Of a DNA stretch of 64,000 nt, positions 7,469 through 19,078 are shown one piece after another (within the stretch, counting starts at the first letter, position 1; the number at the start of each line of letters is the position of its first letter). The notes below the pieces were generated by a model that saw only the letters and a list, made by a program, of their open reading frames with translations, was not told the DNA's origin and did not search any database. Origin of the DNA: an uncultured bacterium (lineage in GTDB: Bacteria > Nitrospirota > Thermodesulfovibrionia > Thermodesulfovibrionales > Thermodesulfovibrionaceae); contig CALLBR010000001.1 in NCBI GenBank assembly GCA_937998865.1, positions 1 through 64,000 of the forward strand. Direction: 5' to 3'. The position numbers were made by a program, and so were the translations under genes.

Positions 7469-8812
7469 CTAAAATTCTATTTTTACTGGTACTTTTACAG
7501 GTTTTATGGTATTGTTTACAATTTCTACAGTGTTGAATACCTTAAGCTTTTCAAAGAGAAGCTCAAATTTCTTTTCTAACTCTTCCATGATTCCTTCTTT
7601 TACTTCCCTTGGTAGAGTCCACCATTCTTTTTTAAAAGGTCCAAATCCTTTTTTACGAGTACTGTAAATAAACTGTTCTTCTGTTTGTCCCTCTTTCCAT
7701 TCAGAGCTAAACTGTTTTTTGAGAAAATCGTATATCATTTTTCGAAACTCTTCAGGTAAATGTTTACTGTCATAAATGATGTTTTGAAATCCAGTGGCAA
7801 GATGTATTTCAGAAGTGCCTGTTTCTGGAAATTTATCAAAAGCCTCCTCTGGAAGAGTACTGGCTCCATGCTGAACGCAGCCACTTAAGCCATATTCTTT
7901 GCGAACAAGATCTGAAAGAATACGCAAGGTTTCAAAATCAATCTTCACCTGAGCGATGCTTCCGTCTGGTAGAACTACTCCTCCATGTTTTGTACCAGTT
8001 TGAACACTTAATTTACTCAATCCCTTAATCCCTTTATATACCTCTTTAAATCCATCAAGATAAGCTCTTGCTTCCTCAGGAGTGGAGTTTTTACCTCCAA
8101 TTTCTCCAATTTCACCACCTATGGAAACTGTAACACCCTCAGGTTCGAGGCTCCTTACATGTTCAGCTAAACGGGCTGTATTCTCAAAGTTAGGTCTTTG
8201 TTGTTCATAGATGGTCTCTTTGCTAAGGTCAACTAATGTGGAAGTATCAATATCAATATTATAAAATTCAGCCTCTATAGCTTCTTTTATAATTCCTTTT
8301 ACATAATTTGTCTCTAATAAAGGATCCTTTTCAAAGTATCTTCTTACAATTTGAAAATGGTCTCCCTGAAGAAAAACAGGACCTGAAAACTCTTCCTTTA
8401 CAGCTGCTGCTAAGACACAGGCTGAATACTCAAGAGGTCTTTGTTTTGTGTATCCTATTTCTGAACGAGCAATTTCAAAAATGAAGGCTCCAACTCCCTT
8501 TTCTTTTGCTTTTCTGAAAATTGCTCTTGCCACATCATAAGTTAATCCTCTTATATTTATGGCAGGAACCGTAAAACCAAGAAAATTTTTCCCCATCTCT
8601 TCATAAAGTCCTTGGATTGAAGAAGGAATAGCTCCCATTTCTTTTGCAATTTCCTTTATGAGAGTAAATTTTTTTATTTTAATTTCTTCATTTTCTTCAA
8701 AAACAGCATCGAAGATAAGATCATCCATCCTTTGCTTAATTAATTCTTTATTTTTTAGGATAAGCTTTCCTTCTTTAACCTCAACCAAATCAAAAAATTT
8801 TTCAAACACCAT
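7469..8812 (-). CDS. fba: Class II fructose-bisphosphate aldolase-like protein, long form
   Basis: Metal-dependent aldolase of a TIM-barrel type that would cleave or form fructose 1,6-bisphosphate. Motifs: QGDHFQ (about residue 145, metal-binding His), GGEIGEIGG (about 235), VQTGTKHGGV (about 275, metal-binding His) and QHGAST (about 330). At 447 residues it is longer than ordinary class II aldolases (280-360), with an extra ~75-residue N-terminal part and a C-terminal extension rich in charged residues. Start ATG has Shine-Dalgarno AGGAGGTG at 6 nt. First gene of the operon with pfkA, so an aldolase role is strongly suggested; a tagatose-bisphosphate or related ketose substrate is the alternative. 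Confidence 0.78.
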   Translation of the reverse strand: MVFEKFFDLVEVKEGKLILKNKELIKQRMDDLIFDAVFEENEEIKIKKFTLIKEIAKEMGAIPSSIQGLYEEMGKNFLGFTVPAINIRGLTYDVARAIFRKAKEKGVGAFIFEIARSEIGYTKQRPLEYSACVLAAAVKEEFSGPVFLQGDHFQIVRRYFEKDPLLETNYVKGIIKEAIEAEFYNIDIDTSTLVDLSKETIYEQQRPNFENTARLAEHVRSLEPEGVTVSIGGEIGEIGGKNSTPEEARAYLDGFKEVYKGIKGLSKLSVQTGTKHGGVVLPDGSIAQVKIDFETLRILSDLVRKEYGLSGCVQHGASTLPEEAFDKFPETGTSEIHLATGFQNIIYDSKHLPEEFRKMIYDFLKKQFSSEWKEGQTEEQFIYSTRKKGFGPFKKEWWTLPREVKEGIMEELEKKFELLFEKLKVFNTVEIVNNTIKPVKVPVKIEF

Positions 8813-8838
8813 ATAACACCTCCTAAAAAATTTTTTAT

Positions 8839-8844
8839 ATTATA
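8839..8844 (-). promoter_or_regulatory. -10 box of the fba-pfkA operon
   Basis: Minus strand reads GAGTATAATAT: a perfect TATAAT 26 nt upstream of the fba ATG. The -35 is poor (GATTTT region at 8862-8867). A Shine-Dalgarno AGGAGGTG follows. Confidence 0.45.
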
Positions 8845-8917
8845 CTCGATTTTAAGGTTATAAAATCTATAATTTTTATAATGTTTTTAAAAACAAGAAA
8901 AGAAATTTTTCAAAAAG

Positions 8918-8947
8918 TTGATTACCCTTTATCGTATGAAGTAAAAT
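8918..8947 (+). promoter_or_regulatory. Promoter of the leuD-ahcY operon
   Basis: TTGATT (8918-8923), 18-nt spacer, TAAAAT (8942-8947). leuD starts 32 nt further on with Shine-Dalgarno AAAGGAG. No leader long enough for a leucine attenuator or a SAM riboswitch is present. Confidence 0.45.
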
Positions 8948-8979
8948 TATAAATTATTTTAATAATAAAGGAGAAAACA

Positions 8980-9486
8980 ATGAAAATTAAGGGGAAAATT
9001 TGGAAGTTTGGCGATAACATTGACACAGACGCCATTATTCCAGCTAGATATCTTAATACCTCTGATCCTAAGGAATTGGCAAAACACGTGATGGAGGATG
9101 CTGATAAAGACTTCCCCTCTAAAGTAAAGCCAGGAGATATAATAATGGGAGGTAAAAATTTTGGATGTGGTTCATCGCGAGAACATGCTCCTATTGCTAT
9201 TAAAGCTGCTGGAGTGCAAGCGATTATTGCTAAGAGTTTTGCAAGAATATTTTTCAGAAATGCCTTCAATATTGGACTTCCCATTTTTGAAGTACCAGAA
9301 ATGGTTGATGAAACTAATAATGGAGATATGGTAGAGATAGATTTGGATTCAGGTGAAATAGTTAATCTATCTAATGGTAAAAAATACTCTACAAAACCAA
9401 TTCCAGAATTTATGCAAGAATTAATAAAATCTGAAGGATTAATTGAATGGACAAAAAAGAGATTATTTACGGAGGCTATGAAATGA
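8980..9486 (+). CDS. leuD: 3-isopropylmalate dehydratase small subunit
   Basis: Small (swivel-domain) subunit of isopropylmalate isomerase in leucine synthesis, 168 residues. Family motifs: [15 protein letters not shown] near the N-terminus, [15 protein letters not shown] (about 60-75) and [12 protein letters not shown]. This is the prokaryotic/archaeal short LeuD/HacB type. The large, iron-sulfur subunit (leuC) is not adjacent and must lie elsewhere. Its end overlaps the leuB start (ATGA). It heads a plus-strand operon running to ahcY. Confidence 0.93.
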   Translation: MKIKGKIWKFGDNIDTDAIIPARYLNTSDPKELAKHVMEDADKDFPSKVKPGDIIMGGKNFGCGSSREHAPIAIKAAGVQAIIAKSFARIFFRNAFNIGLPIFEVPEMVDETNNGDMVEIDLDSGEIVNLSNGKKYSTKPIPEFMQELIKSEGLIEWTKKRLFTEAMK

Positions 9487-10601
9487 CTAAGAGAGCATGT
9501 AAGTCAAAGAAAACCAACTTAAAAGGTAAAACTTATAATATTGCTGTTATCCCAGGAGATGGAACAGGTCCGGAAGTAATTAGGGAGGGAGTTAAAGTAT
9601 TAGATGCTACAAGCTGTAGATTAGGTTTTAGGCTTAACTATACTTACTATGATTTTGGTGGAGATAGATATCTTAAGACTGGAGAGACCTTGCCAGACAG
9701 TGCTATTGAAGAACTCAAAAAATTTGATGCCATATATCTCGGTGCTATTGGCCATCCAGACGTAAAACCAGGTATTCTTGAGAAGGGGATTTTACTCAGG
9801 CTTCGTTTTGAGCTTGATCAGTATATTAATCTTCGTCCTGTTAAACTTTATCCGGGAGTTGATTGCCCTCTTAAAGATAAAAAACCTGAAGACATAGATT
9901 TTGTTGTAATTAGGGAAAATACTGAGGGATTATATACTGGTTCAGGAGGATTTCTTAAAAAAGGCACTCCCGATGAAGTGGCAATTCAGGTTTCCATAAA
10001 TACTCGGAAGGGCGTTGAAAGATGCATAAGATATGCCTTTGAGTATTGTAAGAAACGGAATAAAAAGAAAAAGCTTACTCTTTGTGGAAAAACAAATGTT
10101 TTAACTTTTGCTTTTGATTTATGGGAGAGAACTTTTTATGAGGTTGCAAAGGAATACCCAGACATTACAACAGATTATGCTCATGTAGATGCAACCACTA
10201 TGTGGTTTGTAAAAAATCCTGAATGGTTTGATGTAATTGTTACTGATAACATGTTTGGAGATATTATTACTGACTTAGGAGCCATGATTCAAGGAGGAAT
10301 GGGCATAGCTGCAGGTGGAAACATAAACCCTGAGGGTGTTTCAATGTTTGAGCCTATTGGAGGTTCTGCGCCAAAATACACAGGTAAAAATGTAATAAAC
10401 CCTCTTGCTGCCATATGCGCTGGTGGAATGATGCTTGAAAATTTAGGAGAAGAATTAGGAGGTAAACTTATTGAAAGAGCTGTAATAGAGGTGACAGGTA
10501 AGCATCTTAAAAGCCTTGCTGCAGGTAAAATGGGATATACAACTACTGAAGTGGGTGATTTAGTTGCTAAATATGTAACAGAACTACCATTGGAGGGATA
10601 A
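9483..10601 (+). CDS. leuB: 3-isopropylmalate dehydrogenase
   Basis: NAD-dependent oxidative decarboxylase of the isocitrate/isopropylmalate family, 372 residues. Visible: [10 protein letters not shown], an arginine-rich substrate loop ([19 protein letters not shown]), VIRENTEG, the metal site [10 protein letters not shown], and nucleotide motif [15 protein letters not shown] start it at the ATG at 9483, which overlaps the leuD stop and has GGAGG at 9471-9475; an in-frame ATG 12 codons upstream sits inside leuD without a ribosome site. Homoisocitrate or tartrate dehydrogenase are close relatives, but the leuD neighbour favours LeuB. Confidence 0.88.
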   Translation: MTKRACKSKKTNLKGKTYNIAVIPGDGTGPEVIREGVKVLDATSCRLGFRLNYTYYDFGGDRYLKTGETLPDSAIEELKKFDAIYLGAIGHPDVKPGILEKGILLRLRFELDQYINLRPVKLYPGVDCPLKDKKPEDIDFVVIRENTEGLYTGSGGFLKKGTPDEVAIQVSINTRKGVERCIRYAFEYCKKRNKKKKLTLCGKTNVLTFAFDLWERTFYEVAKEYPDITTDYAHVDATTMWFVKNPEWFDVIVTDNMFGDIITDLGAMIQGGMGIAAGGNINPEGVSMFEPIGGSAPKYTGKNVINPLAAICAGGMMLENLGEELGGKLIERAVIEVTGKHLKSLAAGKMGYTTTEVGDLVAKYVTELPLEG

Positions 10602-10602
10602 T

Positions 10603-11622
10603 ATGCTAAAAAAGAAAGAAAAATATGTTGTTGCAGTAGTTGGTGCAACTGGTGCAGTGGGAAATGAAATGATCGCTGTCTTAGAAGAAAGGGATTTTCC
10701 TATAGAGACCCTTAGACTTTTTGCCTCAGAAAGAAGTGAAGGAGTGAAACTTAACTTCAAAGGCAATGAAATAGCTGTTGAAACCCTTAAGGAAGACTCT
10801 TTCAAAGGAATAGATATAGCACTCTTTTCAGCAGGTGCAGAGAGATCTAAAATATGGGCACCTATAGCTGCCAAGTCTGGTTGTGTTGTTATTGATAATT
10901 CAAGTCAGTGGAGAATGGATCCTGAGGTTCCTTTGGTTGTTCCTGAGGTAAATGCTCATGACTTAAGATGGCACAAAGGAATCATAGCTAATCCAAACTG
11001 TTCTACAATTCAGATGGTTGTTGCTTTAAAACCAATACATGATGTAGCAAAAATTAAGAGAGTTGTGGTTACTACTTTTCAAGCAGTATCAGGAACAGGA
11101 AAAAAAGCTATGGATGAACTACTTCAGCAAACAGTAAATCTTCTTAACTTTAAAGAGATTGAAATTAAAGTCTATCCTCATCAAATAGCCTTTAATGTGT
11201 TTCCTCATATAGATAAATTTCTCCCTAATGGCTATACAAAGGAAGAAATGAAAATGGTTAATGAAACAAAAAAAATTATGGGAGCTCCTTCCATTAAAGT
11301 AACAGCCACAACAGTAAGAGTTCCAGTTTTTAGAGGTCATTCTGAAAGTGTAAACATAGAGACGGAAAGTAAAATTACTCCTAGAGAAGTAAGAGAGCTT
11401 TTAGCTAAAGCTCCAGGTGTTGTGGTAATTGATGATCCTGAAAAAAATGAGTATCCTTTACCAATTTATGCTTCTGGAAAAGATGAAGTTTTTGTGGGAA
11501 GAATTCGTGAAGATGAATCAATAGAAAATGGAATTAACATGTGGATAGTCTCTGACAATCTTCGGAAAGGAGCTGCTTTAAATGCTGTACAAATTGCAGA
11601 AGAGTTAATAAAAAGGGCTTAA
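10603..11622 (+). CDS. asd: Aspartate-semialdehyde dehydrogenase
   Basis: Reduces aspartyl phosphate to aspartate semialdehyde, the branch to lysine/diaminopimelate, threonine and methionine. 339 residues, the usual length. VVGATGAVGNEM is the NADP-binding loop; NPNCSTIQM (about residue 130) contains the catalytic Cys; FPHIDKFL and the RVPVFRGHSE substrate segment match the family. Starts 2 nt after leuB with GGAGGG. Upstream of metK and ahcY, it feeds the methionine branch. Confidence 0.95.
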   Translation: MLKKKEKYVVAVVGATGAVGNEMIAVLEERDFPIETLRLFASERSEGVKLNFKGNEIAVETLKEDSFKGIDIALFSAGAERSKIWAPIAAKSGCVVIDNSSQWRMDPEVPLVVPEVNAHDLRWHKGIIANPNCSTIQMVVALKPIHDVAKIKRVVVTTFQAVSGTGKKAMDELLQQTVNLLNFKEIEIKVYPHQIAFNVFPHIDKFLPNGYTKEEMKMVNETKKIMGAPSIKVTATTVRVPVFRGHSESVNIETESKITPREVRELLAKAPGVVVIDDPEKNEYPLPIYASGKDEVFVGRIREDESIENGINMWIVSDNLRKGAALNAVQIAEELIKRA

Positions 11623-11649
11623 ACTTTTTGAATAAAAGAGGAGGTATCA

Positions 11650-14063
<2,414 letters not shown>

Positions 14064-14083
14064 AAAATTTTTTTTACATTGGA

Positions 14084-14133
14084 AAAAGGAGGCTTAATCT
14101 TTTAATTCTACTAAAGAGATTATGCCTCCTTTT
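14084..14133. terminator. Strong bidirectional hairpin terminator
   Basis: AAAAGGAGGC (14084-14093) pairs with GCCTCCTTTT (14124-14133), and inside it TAATCT (14095-14100) pairs with AGATTA (14117-14122), separated by one T-T mismatch: about 16 bp with A/T runs on both flanks. It serves both the ahcY operon and the convergent MFS operon. Confidence 0.85.
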
Positions 14134-14149
14134 GGATTTCCAGGCCATT

Positions 14150-15295
14150 TTACCTTTTAGGTAATTTTGATATGGTAAGGAACGCCATAAGGACTAAAAA
14201 TTGAAGAGTAACGATAAAAGCTAGCCAACCAAAATTTTTATAAATTAGCCCTGGCAAATAGGAACCTAAAACTCCACCAGAATAATAAATTGCTATGTAT
14301 GCTCCATTTACTATACTTTTTCGTGTTTTTGCTATTTTATTCAAATAACCTGAAGCCACAGAGTGAACAAGAAACATTCCCGAACAAAAACCAAACATCA
14401 CCAGGAATATTAACAAAAGATTTGGCAAGCTTAAGAGGGATAAAAAAATTCCATACACCATAAGTCCATAAAGAAGGGTTTTTCTCTCATTTCCTAAGAA
14501 TTTGATAATTTTAGTTGCTATAAAGGAAATAGCTATTCCTGTAAGATAACCTGAATAGATCAAACCTATAGTCATTTCAGTGGTACCTGAAAAAAGGTTT
14601 TTAATTCTAAAAGGGAGAAAATTTGTAATAGCTGTGAAAATAAAAAAAAGCAAAAAAATTGTAAAATAAATTTTTCTGTTTTTCTTATCCAAAAGGATTT
14701 CTAAAATTTTATTTATTGGAATAAGGGAATCATCAGATTTTTCAATTTTGATATCTTCCAGAAAAAAATATACCATAGGAAGAATAAGCAATAAACTTAA
14801 TGACATTATCTGAAAGGATGCTTGCCAACCAAGATAGGTGGTAATAATACTACCAATAACCCTTCCAAGTAATCCTCCTATAGTTGTAAAAGCTATGTAA
14901 TAAGACATATAGAATTGAATTTTCTCTACTTTTGCTTTTGAAGAAATATAGGTAGTATTAGAAGTAAGAATTGCTGAGATTATAAAACCTTCAATAAAAC
15001 GAAGTAAAATTACAAAGTGAATTTTATCTGTCATTGCTATTAAATAAACAACAATAGAATGAATTAAAGCTGAAAAAAGAATTAATCTTTTAGGAGAAAA
15101 ATAATTTAAAACTACTCCTAAAACAACAGGAATTATAGTAAGGGGGATGAAGGTGGCACTCATTATTAGAGATGTTGTATCCATTTCTGTGCCGAAATAA
15201 CTGCTTAAGAGAGGAAGCAAAGGTTGAGGCATATGAAGTGCTGAAATAGTGAGTATTGTGGCGTAAATAATAGCAAGAAAACTTTTAAAAGGCAT
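14150..15295 (-). CDS. Major facilitator superfamily transporter
   Basis: 381 residues with about 12 hydrophobic segments and a charged central loop (about residues 180-205). The region GVVLNYFSPKRLILFSALI after helix 2 is a degenerate MFS motif A. Overall similarity in layout is to the DHA/YnfM-type sugar-efflux or drug-efflux group; substrate unknown. The ATG at 15295 is directly preceded in frame by TAA and has no Shine-Dalgarno at normal spacing; GGAGG lies 30 nt away beyond a hairpin (separate entry). Last gene of the long minus-strand run. Confidence 0.82.
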   Translation of the reverse strand: MPFKSFLAIIYATILTISALHMPQPLLPLLSSYFGTEMDTTSLIMSATFIPLTIIPVVLGVVLNYFSPKRLILFSALIHSIVVYLIAMTDKIHFVILLRFIEGFIISAILTSNTTYISSKAKVEKIQFYMSYYIAFTTIGGLLGRVIGSIITTYLGWQASFQIMSLSLLLILPMVYFFLEDIKIEKSDDSLIPINKILEILLDKKNRKIYFTIFLLFFIFTAITNFLPFRIKNLFSGTTEMTIGLIYSGYLTGIAISFIATKIIKFLGNERKTLLYGLMVYGIFLSLLSLPNLLLIFLVMFGFCSGMFLVHSVASGYLNKIAKTRKSIVNGAYIAIYYSGGVLGSYLPGLIYKNFGWLAFIVTLQFLVLMAFLTISKLPKR

Positions 15296-15302
15296 TTATA
15301 TT

Positions 15303-15330
15303 AAGCTTTTAGAATAAAAAGCTTTCCTCC
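15303..15330 (-). promoter_or_regulatory. Hairpin between Shine-Dalgarno and start codon of the MFS gene
   Basis: On the minus strand GGAGG (15326-15330) is followed by one base, then AAGCTTTT (15317-15324), a 6-nt loop and AAAAGCTT (15303-15310), then 7 nt and the ATG. The distance from GGAGG to ATG is 30 nt unfolded and 8 nt if the 22-nt perfect stem-loop is excluded. This could be a folded ribosome-binding site. Alternatively the hairpin limits transcription past glpX. Confidence 0.5.
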
Positions 15331-15375
15331 TTCTAAAATCAAAATTTCATCTCCTAATTTTATATTGAATATAAA

Positions 15376-16341
15376 CTATAAGCTTATCTTTGCAATCTTA
15401 TCAAAAATGTGAATTGTATCAACAAATCTTACGAGTTTATCTTTTGAATCTATTACTAAAGAATGGGTTCTTGCACCTCCACCAAAGAATCTTACTCCAT
15501 TTAGTAAATCACCTTTTGTCACACCTGTAGCAACAAAAATTATATTATCGCTTGGGACAAGATCATCAAGCGTATATACTTTATCTTCGCTTATATCCAT
15601 TCCATAGGCTTTACCTCTTTCCTTTTCCTCCTCATTTCTCCATCTTATTCTTGCCTGCATTTCTCCTCCAAGACTTTTAACAGCAGCAGCAGAAAGGACT
15701 CCTTCAGGAGCACCTCCTATGCCCATTAAAGCATGAATTCCTGTGCCTTCTACAGTGGCAGCTATGGCAGGAGTAATATCTCCATCAGAGATGAGTTTTA
15801 TACGAGCGCCAGCTTCACGAATCTCTCTAATGAGATTTTCATGACGAGGTCTGTCTAAAACTACAACCACCAAATCATCTACGTCTCTTCCAAGAGCCTT
15901 AGCAAGAGCATATAGATTATCTTTAACAGACTTTCTTATATCAACCATACCTTTTGCCTGAGGTCTTACAACAAGTTTTTCCATATAGGTATCAGGGCAG
16001 TAAAGAAGTCCATTTTTCTCTGTTACAGCCATAACAGTTAATGCATTTGGCATTCCTGTGGCGCATAGATTTGTTCCTTCCAGGGGATCTACAGCAATGT
16101 CTAATTCAGCACCAGCTCCGTTACCAACTTCCTCTCCGATATAAAGCATAGGAGCTTCATCTCTCTCTCCTTCGCCAATTACAATTCTTCCCTTGATTGG
16201 TAAATCATTTAGAGCTTTACGCATTGCTGTGACAGCTGCTTGATCGGCATCTTTTCTGTTGCCTTTTCCCATTAGTCTTGCTGCTTCAATTGCTGCCAAT
16301 TCACAAACTCTTAAAATTGCTGGTGTTAGAAAACTATTCAT
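15376..16341 (-). CDS. glpX: Class II fructose-1,6-bisphosphatase
   Basis: Gluconeogenic phosphatase, 321 residues, full length for GlpX. Motifs: AAIEAARLMGKG, DQAAVTAMRKAL, IGEGERDEAPML, AVDPLEGTNLCA (metal site) and GIGGAPEGVLSAAA. Shine-Dalgarno TAGGAGGAA overlaps the stop of the upstream zinc-ribbon gene. With the aldolase and PFK genes at 6-9 kb, both directions of the fructose-phosphate step are encoded in this window. The frame after the TAG stays open for 24 codons (see rejected items). Confidence 0.95.
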   Translation of the reverse strand: MNSFLTPAILRVCELAAIEAARLMGKGNRKDADQAAVTAMRKALNDLPIKGRIVIGEGERDEAPMLYIGEEVGNGAGAELDIAVDPLEGTNLCATGMPNALTVMAVTEKNGLLYCPDTYMEKLVVRPQAKGMVDIRKSVKDNLYALAKALGRDVDDLVVVVLDRPRHENLIREIREAGARIKLISDGDITPAIAATVEGTGIHALMGIGGAPEGVLSAAAVKSLGGEMQARIRWRNEEEKERGKAYGMDISEDKVYTLDDLVPSDNIIFVATGVTKGDLLNGVRFFGGGARTHSLVIDSKDKLVRFVDTIHIFDKIAKISL

Positions 16342-16353
16342 TTTAAATTCCTC

Positions 16354-16518
16354 CTATGATTTCTTTGAGGTTACTGAATAAAAGCGTGATATAACTTTTT
16401 TTACATCCTCTGATTTACATTTAGGACAAAGAATTTTCTCTTTCTCCATTTCCTTTACGCTCATCTTCTTTGTAAAAGTTTCATTGCATTTTTTGCATTG
16501 AAACTCATACAAAGGCAT
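16354..16518 (-). CDS. FmdB-type zinc-ribbon small protein
   Basis: 54 residues beginning MPLYEFQCKKCNETF, with two CxxC pairs (QCKKC and LCPKC) spaced about 25 residues: the FmdB/CxxC_CXXC_SSSS zinc ribbon. Such proteins are usually called putative regulatory proteins; the function is unproven. Shine-Dalgarno AGGAGGTG overlaps the radC stop, and the stop lies 12 nt before glpX, so it is an authentic operon member despite its length. Confidence 0.85.
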   Translation of the reverse strand: MPLYEFQCKKCNETFTKKMSVKEMEKEKILCPKCKSEDVKKVISRFYSVTSKKS

Positions 16519-16529
16519 AGAGCACCTCC

Positions 16530-17204
16530 TTAGATTATATTATTTTCTCTCATACTAAAATATTTTCCATTACCTATAATCACATGGTCAAGTATTTGAA
16601 TTTCAAGTATTTCTGAGGCTTTTTTTATTTTTTTCGTTATCTCTATGTCTTGCTCACTAGGAGTTGGATCACCACTTGGGTGATTATGTATGAGGATTAA
16701 TGCATAGGCTGATTCTTTTACTGCTTCTTTGAATATTTCTCTAGGATGGATTAAAGACTGATTAAGAGTTCCTTCAGATACTTTAATTTCCTTGAGAGGT
16801 TTAAGCTTTGTATCGAGTAATAAGGTAATAAACCTTTCTTTTTTGATTCCATTTAGTTTTGGATGGAAATACTCATAAACAGTTTTAGCAGAATTGAACA
16901 TTTGTAGTTGAGCTTTTTGTGAAAGCACTCTTTTGCCAAGCTCTAAAGAAGCCTTGATTTGAGCAATCTTGGCAATTCCGAGACCTTTAACTTTCCTAAG
17001 TTCTTTAATTGAGGCATCCTGAAGCCCTTGAAGACCATCAAATTTTTGGATTAGCTCTATAGCTGTGTCTAAGACAGTCTTTCCATTAGAACCAGTTCTT
17101 AATACAATTGCAAGAAGCTGAGCGTCCGTAAGAGATTCTGGCCCATATTTGATAAGCCTCTCCCTCGGTCTTTCAGTTTCTGGCCACTCTTTTATAGATT
17201 TCAT
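16530..17204 (-). CDS. radC: RadC family JAB/MPN-domain protein
   Basis: 224 residues. N-terminal helix-hairpin-helix part (GPESLTDAQLLAIVLRTG, VKGLGIAKIAQIKA) followed by the JAB1/MPN metalloprotease-like domain with IHNHPSGDPTPSEQDI, the HxH...D zinc site. The historic DNA-repair label is not supported by later work; real activity is unknown. Its ATG overlaps the metG stop (ATGA). Confidence 0.92.
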   Translation of the reverse strand: MKSIKEWPETERPRERLIKYGPESLTDAQLLAIVLRTGSNGKTVLDTAIELIQKFDGLQGLQDASIKELRKVKGLGIAKIAQIKASLELGKRVLSQKAQLQMFNSAKTVYEYFHPKLNGIKKERFITLLLDTKLKPLKEIKVSEGTLNQSLIHPREIFKEAVKESAYALILIHNHPSGDPTPSEQDIEITKKIKKASEILEIQILDHVIIGNGKYFSMRENNII

Positions 17205-19078
17205 TTTATGTTTGAACCGGGATTTACCTCTTTTTCTACAGTTAATATGGAAATTCTTCCGTCATTTCCAGTTGCTGCAAGAAGCATTCCTTGTGATTCT
17301 ACTCCCATAAGTTTAGCAGGTTTAAGATTACTTAGGACAACAATGAATTTTCCTATAAGATCCTCTGGTAAATATTGTTCTCCAATACCTGCTACAATTT
17401 GTCTCTGCTCACCAATGTCAACAATAAGTTTTATTAATTTTTTTGAACCTTTAATTCTTTCAGCAGAAAGAACCTTTCCCACTTTAAGCTTTATCTTCAT
17501 AAAATCCTCAATTCCTATTAAATCCTCCACTTTTACCTCCTGTTTCTTTTCAATGTCTCCTTTTTCTATTCTAGGAAAAAGCTGTTCAACCTTCTGGGTT
17601 TTAATTTCTTTAATTTCAATTTCCCAATTTAGCATTTTATAGTCAATCCTATATTCCTTTAGACCAAGGGCATCCCATATTTTCAGAGCTTTATGGGGCA
17701 TGAAAGGATAAAGAAACACTGAAATTATTCTTATAGCATTCCATATGTTAAAAAGTATATGGGGAAGTTTCTCAGGAGCTTCTTTTGATACCCTCCAAGG
17801 CTCCTCTTTTGCAATGTAATTATTTGTTAATGAAACAGCATTCCATATTTTTTCAAGAACAATGTTAAATTTAAATTCATCCCAATGTTTTTCATCATCG
17901 ATTTGTCTTGCTAAATTAACTATTTCTTTGCTGAAATTATCATTCTTGTAATGTTTTTCAATTCTTCCCTTCATATATTTTTCATTCATTGCTAAGAAAC
18001 GGTTAAGTAGATTGCCTAAATCATTTGCAAGATCATTGTTTATTCTTCTAATTAAGGCTTCTTCAGAAAAATCACCATCAAGGCCAAAGGATACCTCTCT
18101 AAAGAGGAAATATCTAAAGGCATCCACTCCGTATTTGTCTATTATTTCCCAAGGATTTACAACGTTTCCTAAGGATTTTGACATTTTTTTGCCTTCCACT
18201 GTCCACCATCCATGGGCAAAGATGTTTTTTGGAAGAGGCAGGTCCAGTGCCATTAGCATTGTTGACCAGTAAACTGCATGAGTTGTAAGAATATCTTTAC
18301 CAATGAGATGATGGTCTGGAGGCCACCATTTGATATTAGAAGGCGCAAGATATTTTAAAGCGGAATAGTAATTTAACAGAGCGTCAAACCATACATAGGT
18401 TACATAGTCTTCATCAAAAGGAAGTGTTATTCCCCACTGAAGTCTTTGCTTAGGACGAGAAATGCAGAGATCTCCAAGAGGTTTGCTTTTCAGAAAACCT
18501 AAAACCTCATTTTTTCTACTTTCAGGTAAGATGTATCCTGGATTTGACTCAATATATTCAATGAGTGCTTGTTGATACTTTGACATTAAGAAAAAATAGT
18601 TTTCCTCCTCAATAAAATCTACCTCTCTACCACAGTCAGGGCATTTTCCCTCTATTAAATCTTTTTCAGTCCAGAATCTTTCGCAGGGAGTACAATACAT
18701 GCCAGAGTATTTTTTCTTTACAATCTCTCCTTTATCAAAAAGTTTTTGCATTATATATTGAACAGTTTTTTTATGTTCTTCATCAGTGGTTCTTATGAAA
18801 GCATCATTACTTATATTTAAAGCTTTCCATAGATTTTTGAAGTTTTCCACCATGATGTCAGCATGTTCCTTAGGGTTTTTTCCTTTTTCTTGGGCAGCTT
18901 TTTCTACCTTTTGACCATGTTCATCAGTGCCAGTAAGAAAAAAAACTTCTCTTCCCTTCAATCTCATATATCTTGATAGTATATCAGCAGCCACTGTTGT
19001 GTAAGCATGACCGATGTGGGGTATGTCATTCACATAATAGATGGGTGTTGTTATGTAAAATCCTTTATTTTGATTCAT
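17201..19078 (-). CDS. metG: Methionyl-tRNA synthetase with C-terminal tRNA-binding domain
   Basis: Charges tRNA-Met. 625 residues: class I Rossmann domain with PIYYVNDIPHIGHAYT (HIGH box) and KKMSKSLGN (about residue 300); a single zinc knuckle CTPCERF...CPDCG (about 128-150); anticodon-binding helical domain; and an EMAP/Trbp111-like OB-fold from about 525 to the end (KVGKVL, GIGEQY, NLKPAKLMGVESQGML). Member of a tmk-holB-ricT-metG cluster seen in many bacteria. Stop overlaps the radC start; its start overlaps the ricT end. Confidence 0.97.
   Translation of the reverse strand: MNQNKGFYITTPIYYVNDIPHIGHAYTTVAADILSRYMRLKGREVFFLTGTDEHGQKVEKAAQEKGKNPKEHADIMVENFKNLWKALNISNDAFIRTTDEEHKKTVQYIMQKLFDKGEIVKKKYSGMYCTPCERFWTEKDLIEGKCPDCGREVDFIEEENYFFLMSKYQQALIEYIESNPGYILPESRKNEVLGFLKSKPLGDLCISRPKQRLQWGITLPFDEDYVTYVWFDALLNYYSALKYLAPSNIKWWPPDHHLIGKDILTTHAVYWSTMLMALDLPLPKNIFAHGWWTVEGKKMSKSLGNVVNPWEIIDKYGVDAFRYFLFREVSFGLDGDFSEEALIRRINNDLANDLGNLLNRFLAMNEKYMKGRIEKHYKNDNFSKEIVNLARQIDDEKHWDEFKFNIVLEKIWNAVSLTNNYIAKEEPWRVSKEAPEKLPHILFNIWNAIRIISVFLYPFMPHKALKIWDALGLKEYRIDYKMLNWEIEIKEIKTQKVEQLFPRIEKGDIEKKQEVKVEDLIGIEDFMKIKLKVGKVLSAERIKGSKKLIKLIVDIGEQRQIVAGIGEQYLPEDLIGKFIVVLSNLKPAKLMGVESQGMLLAATGNDGRISILTVEKEVNPGSNIK

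Noticed and set aside
9447-9482. Upstream ATG for leuB inside leuD.
   Set aside because: No ribosome site there; ATG 9483 has GGAGG at proper spacing and the ATGA overlap typical of coupled genes.
11623-11649. Possible SAM riboswitch or leader before metK.
   Set aside because: Only 27 bp separate asd from metK, and the operon leader before leuD is short with no aptamer-like helices.
15301-15375. Frame of glpX stays open for 24 codons after its TAG (FIFNIKLGDEILILEGG...), suggesting readthrough.
   Set aside because: GlpX is already full length (321 residues), no readthrough signal is seen, and the stretch contains the MFS gene's Shine-Dalgarno and hairpin. Chance or a worn gene end is more likely.
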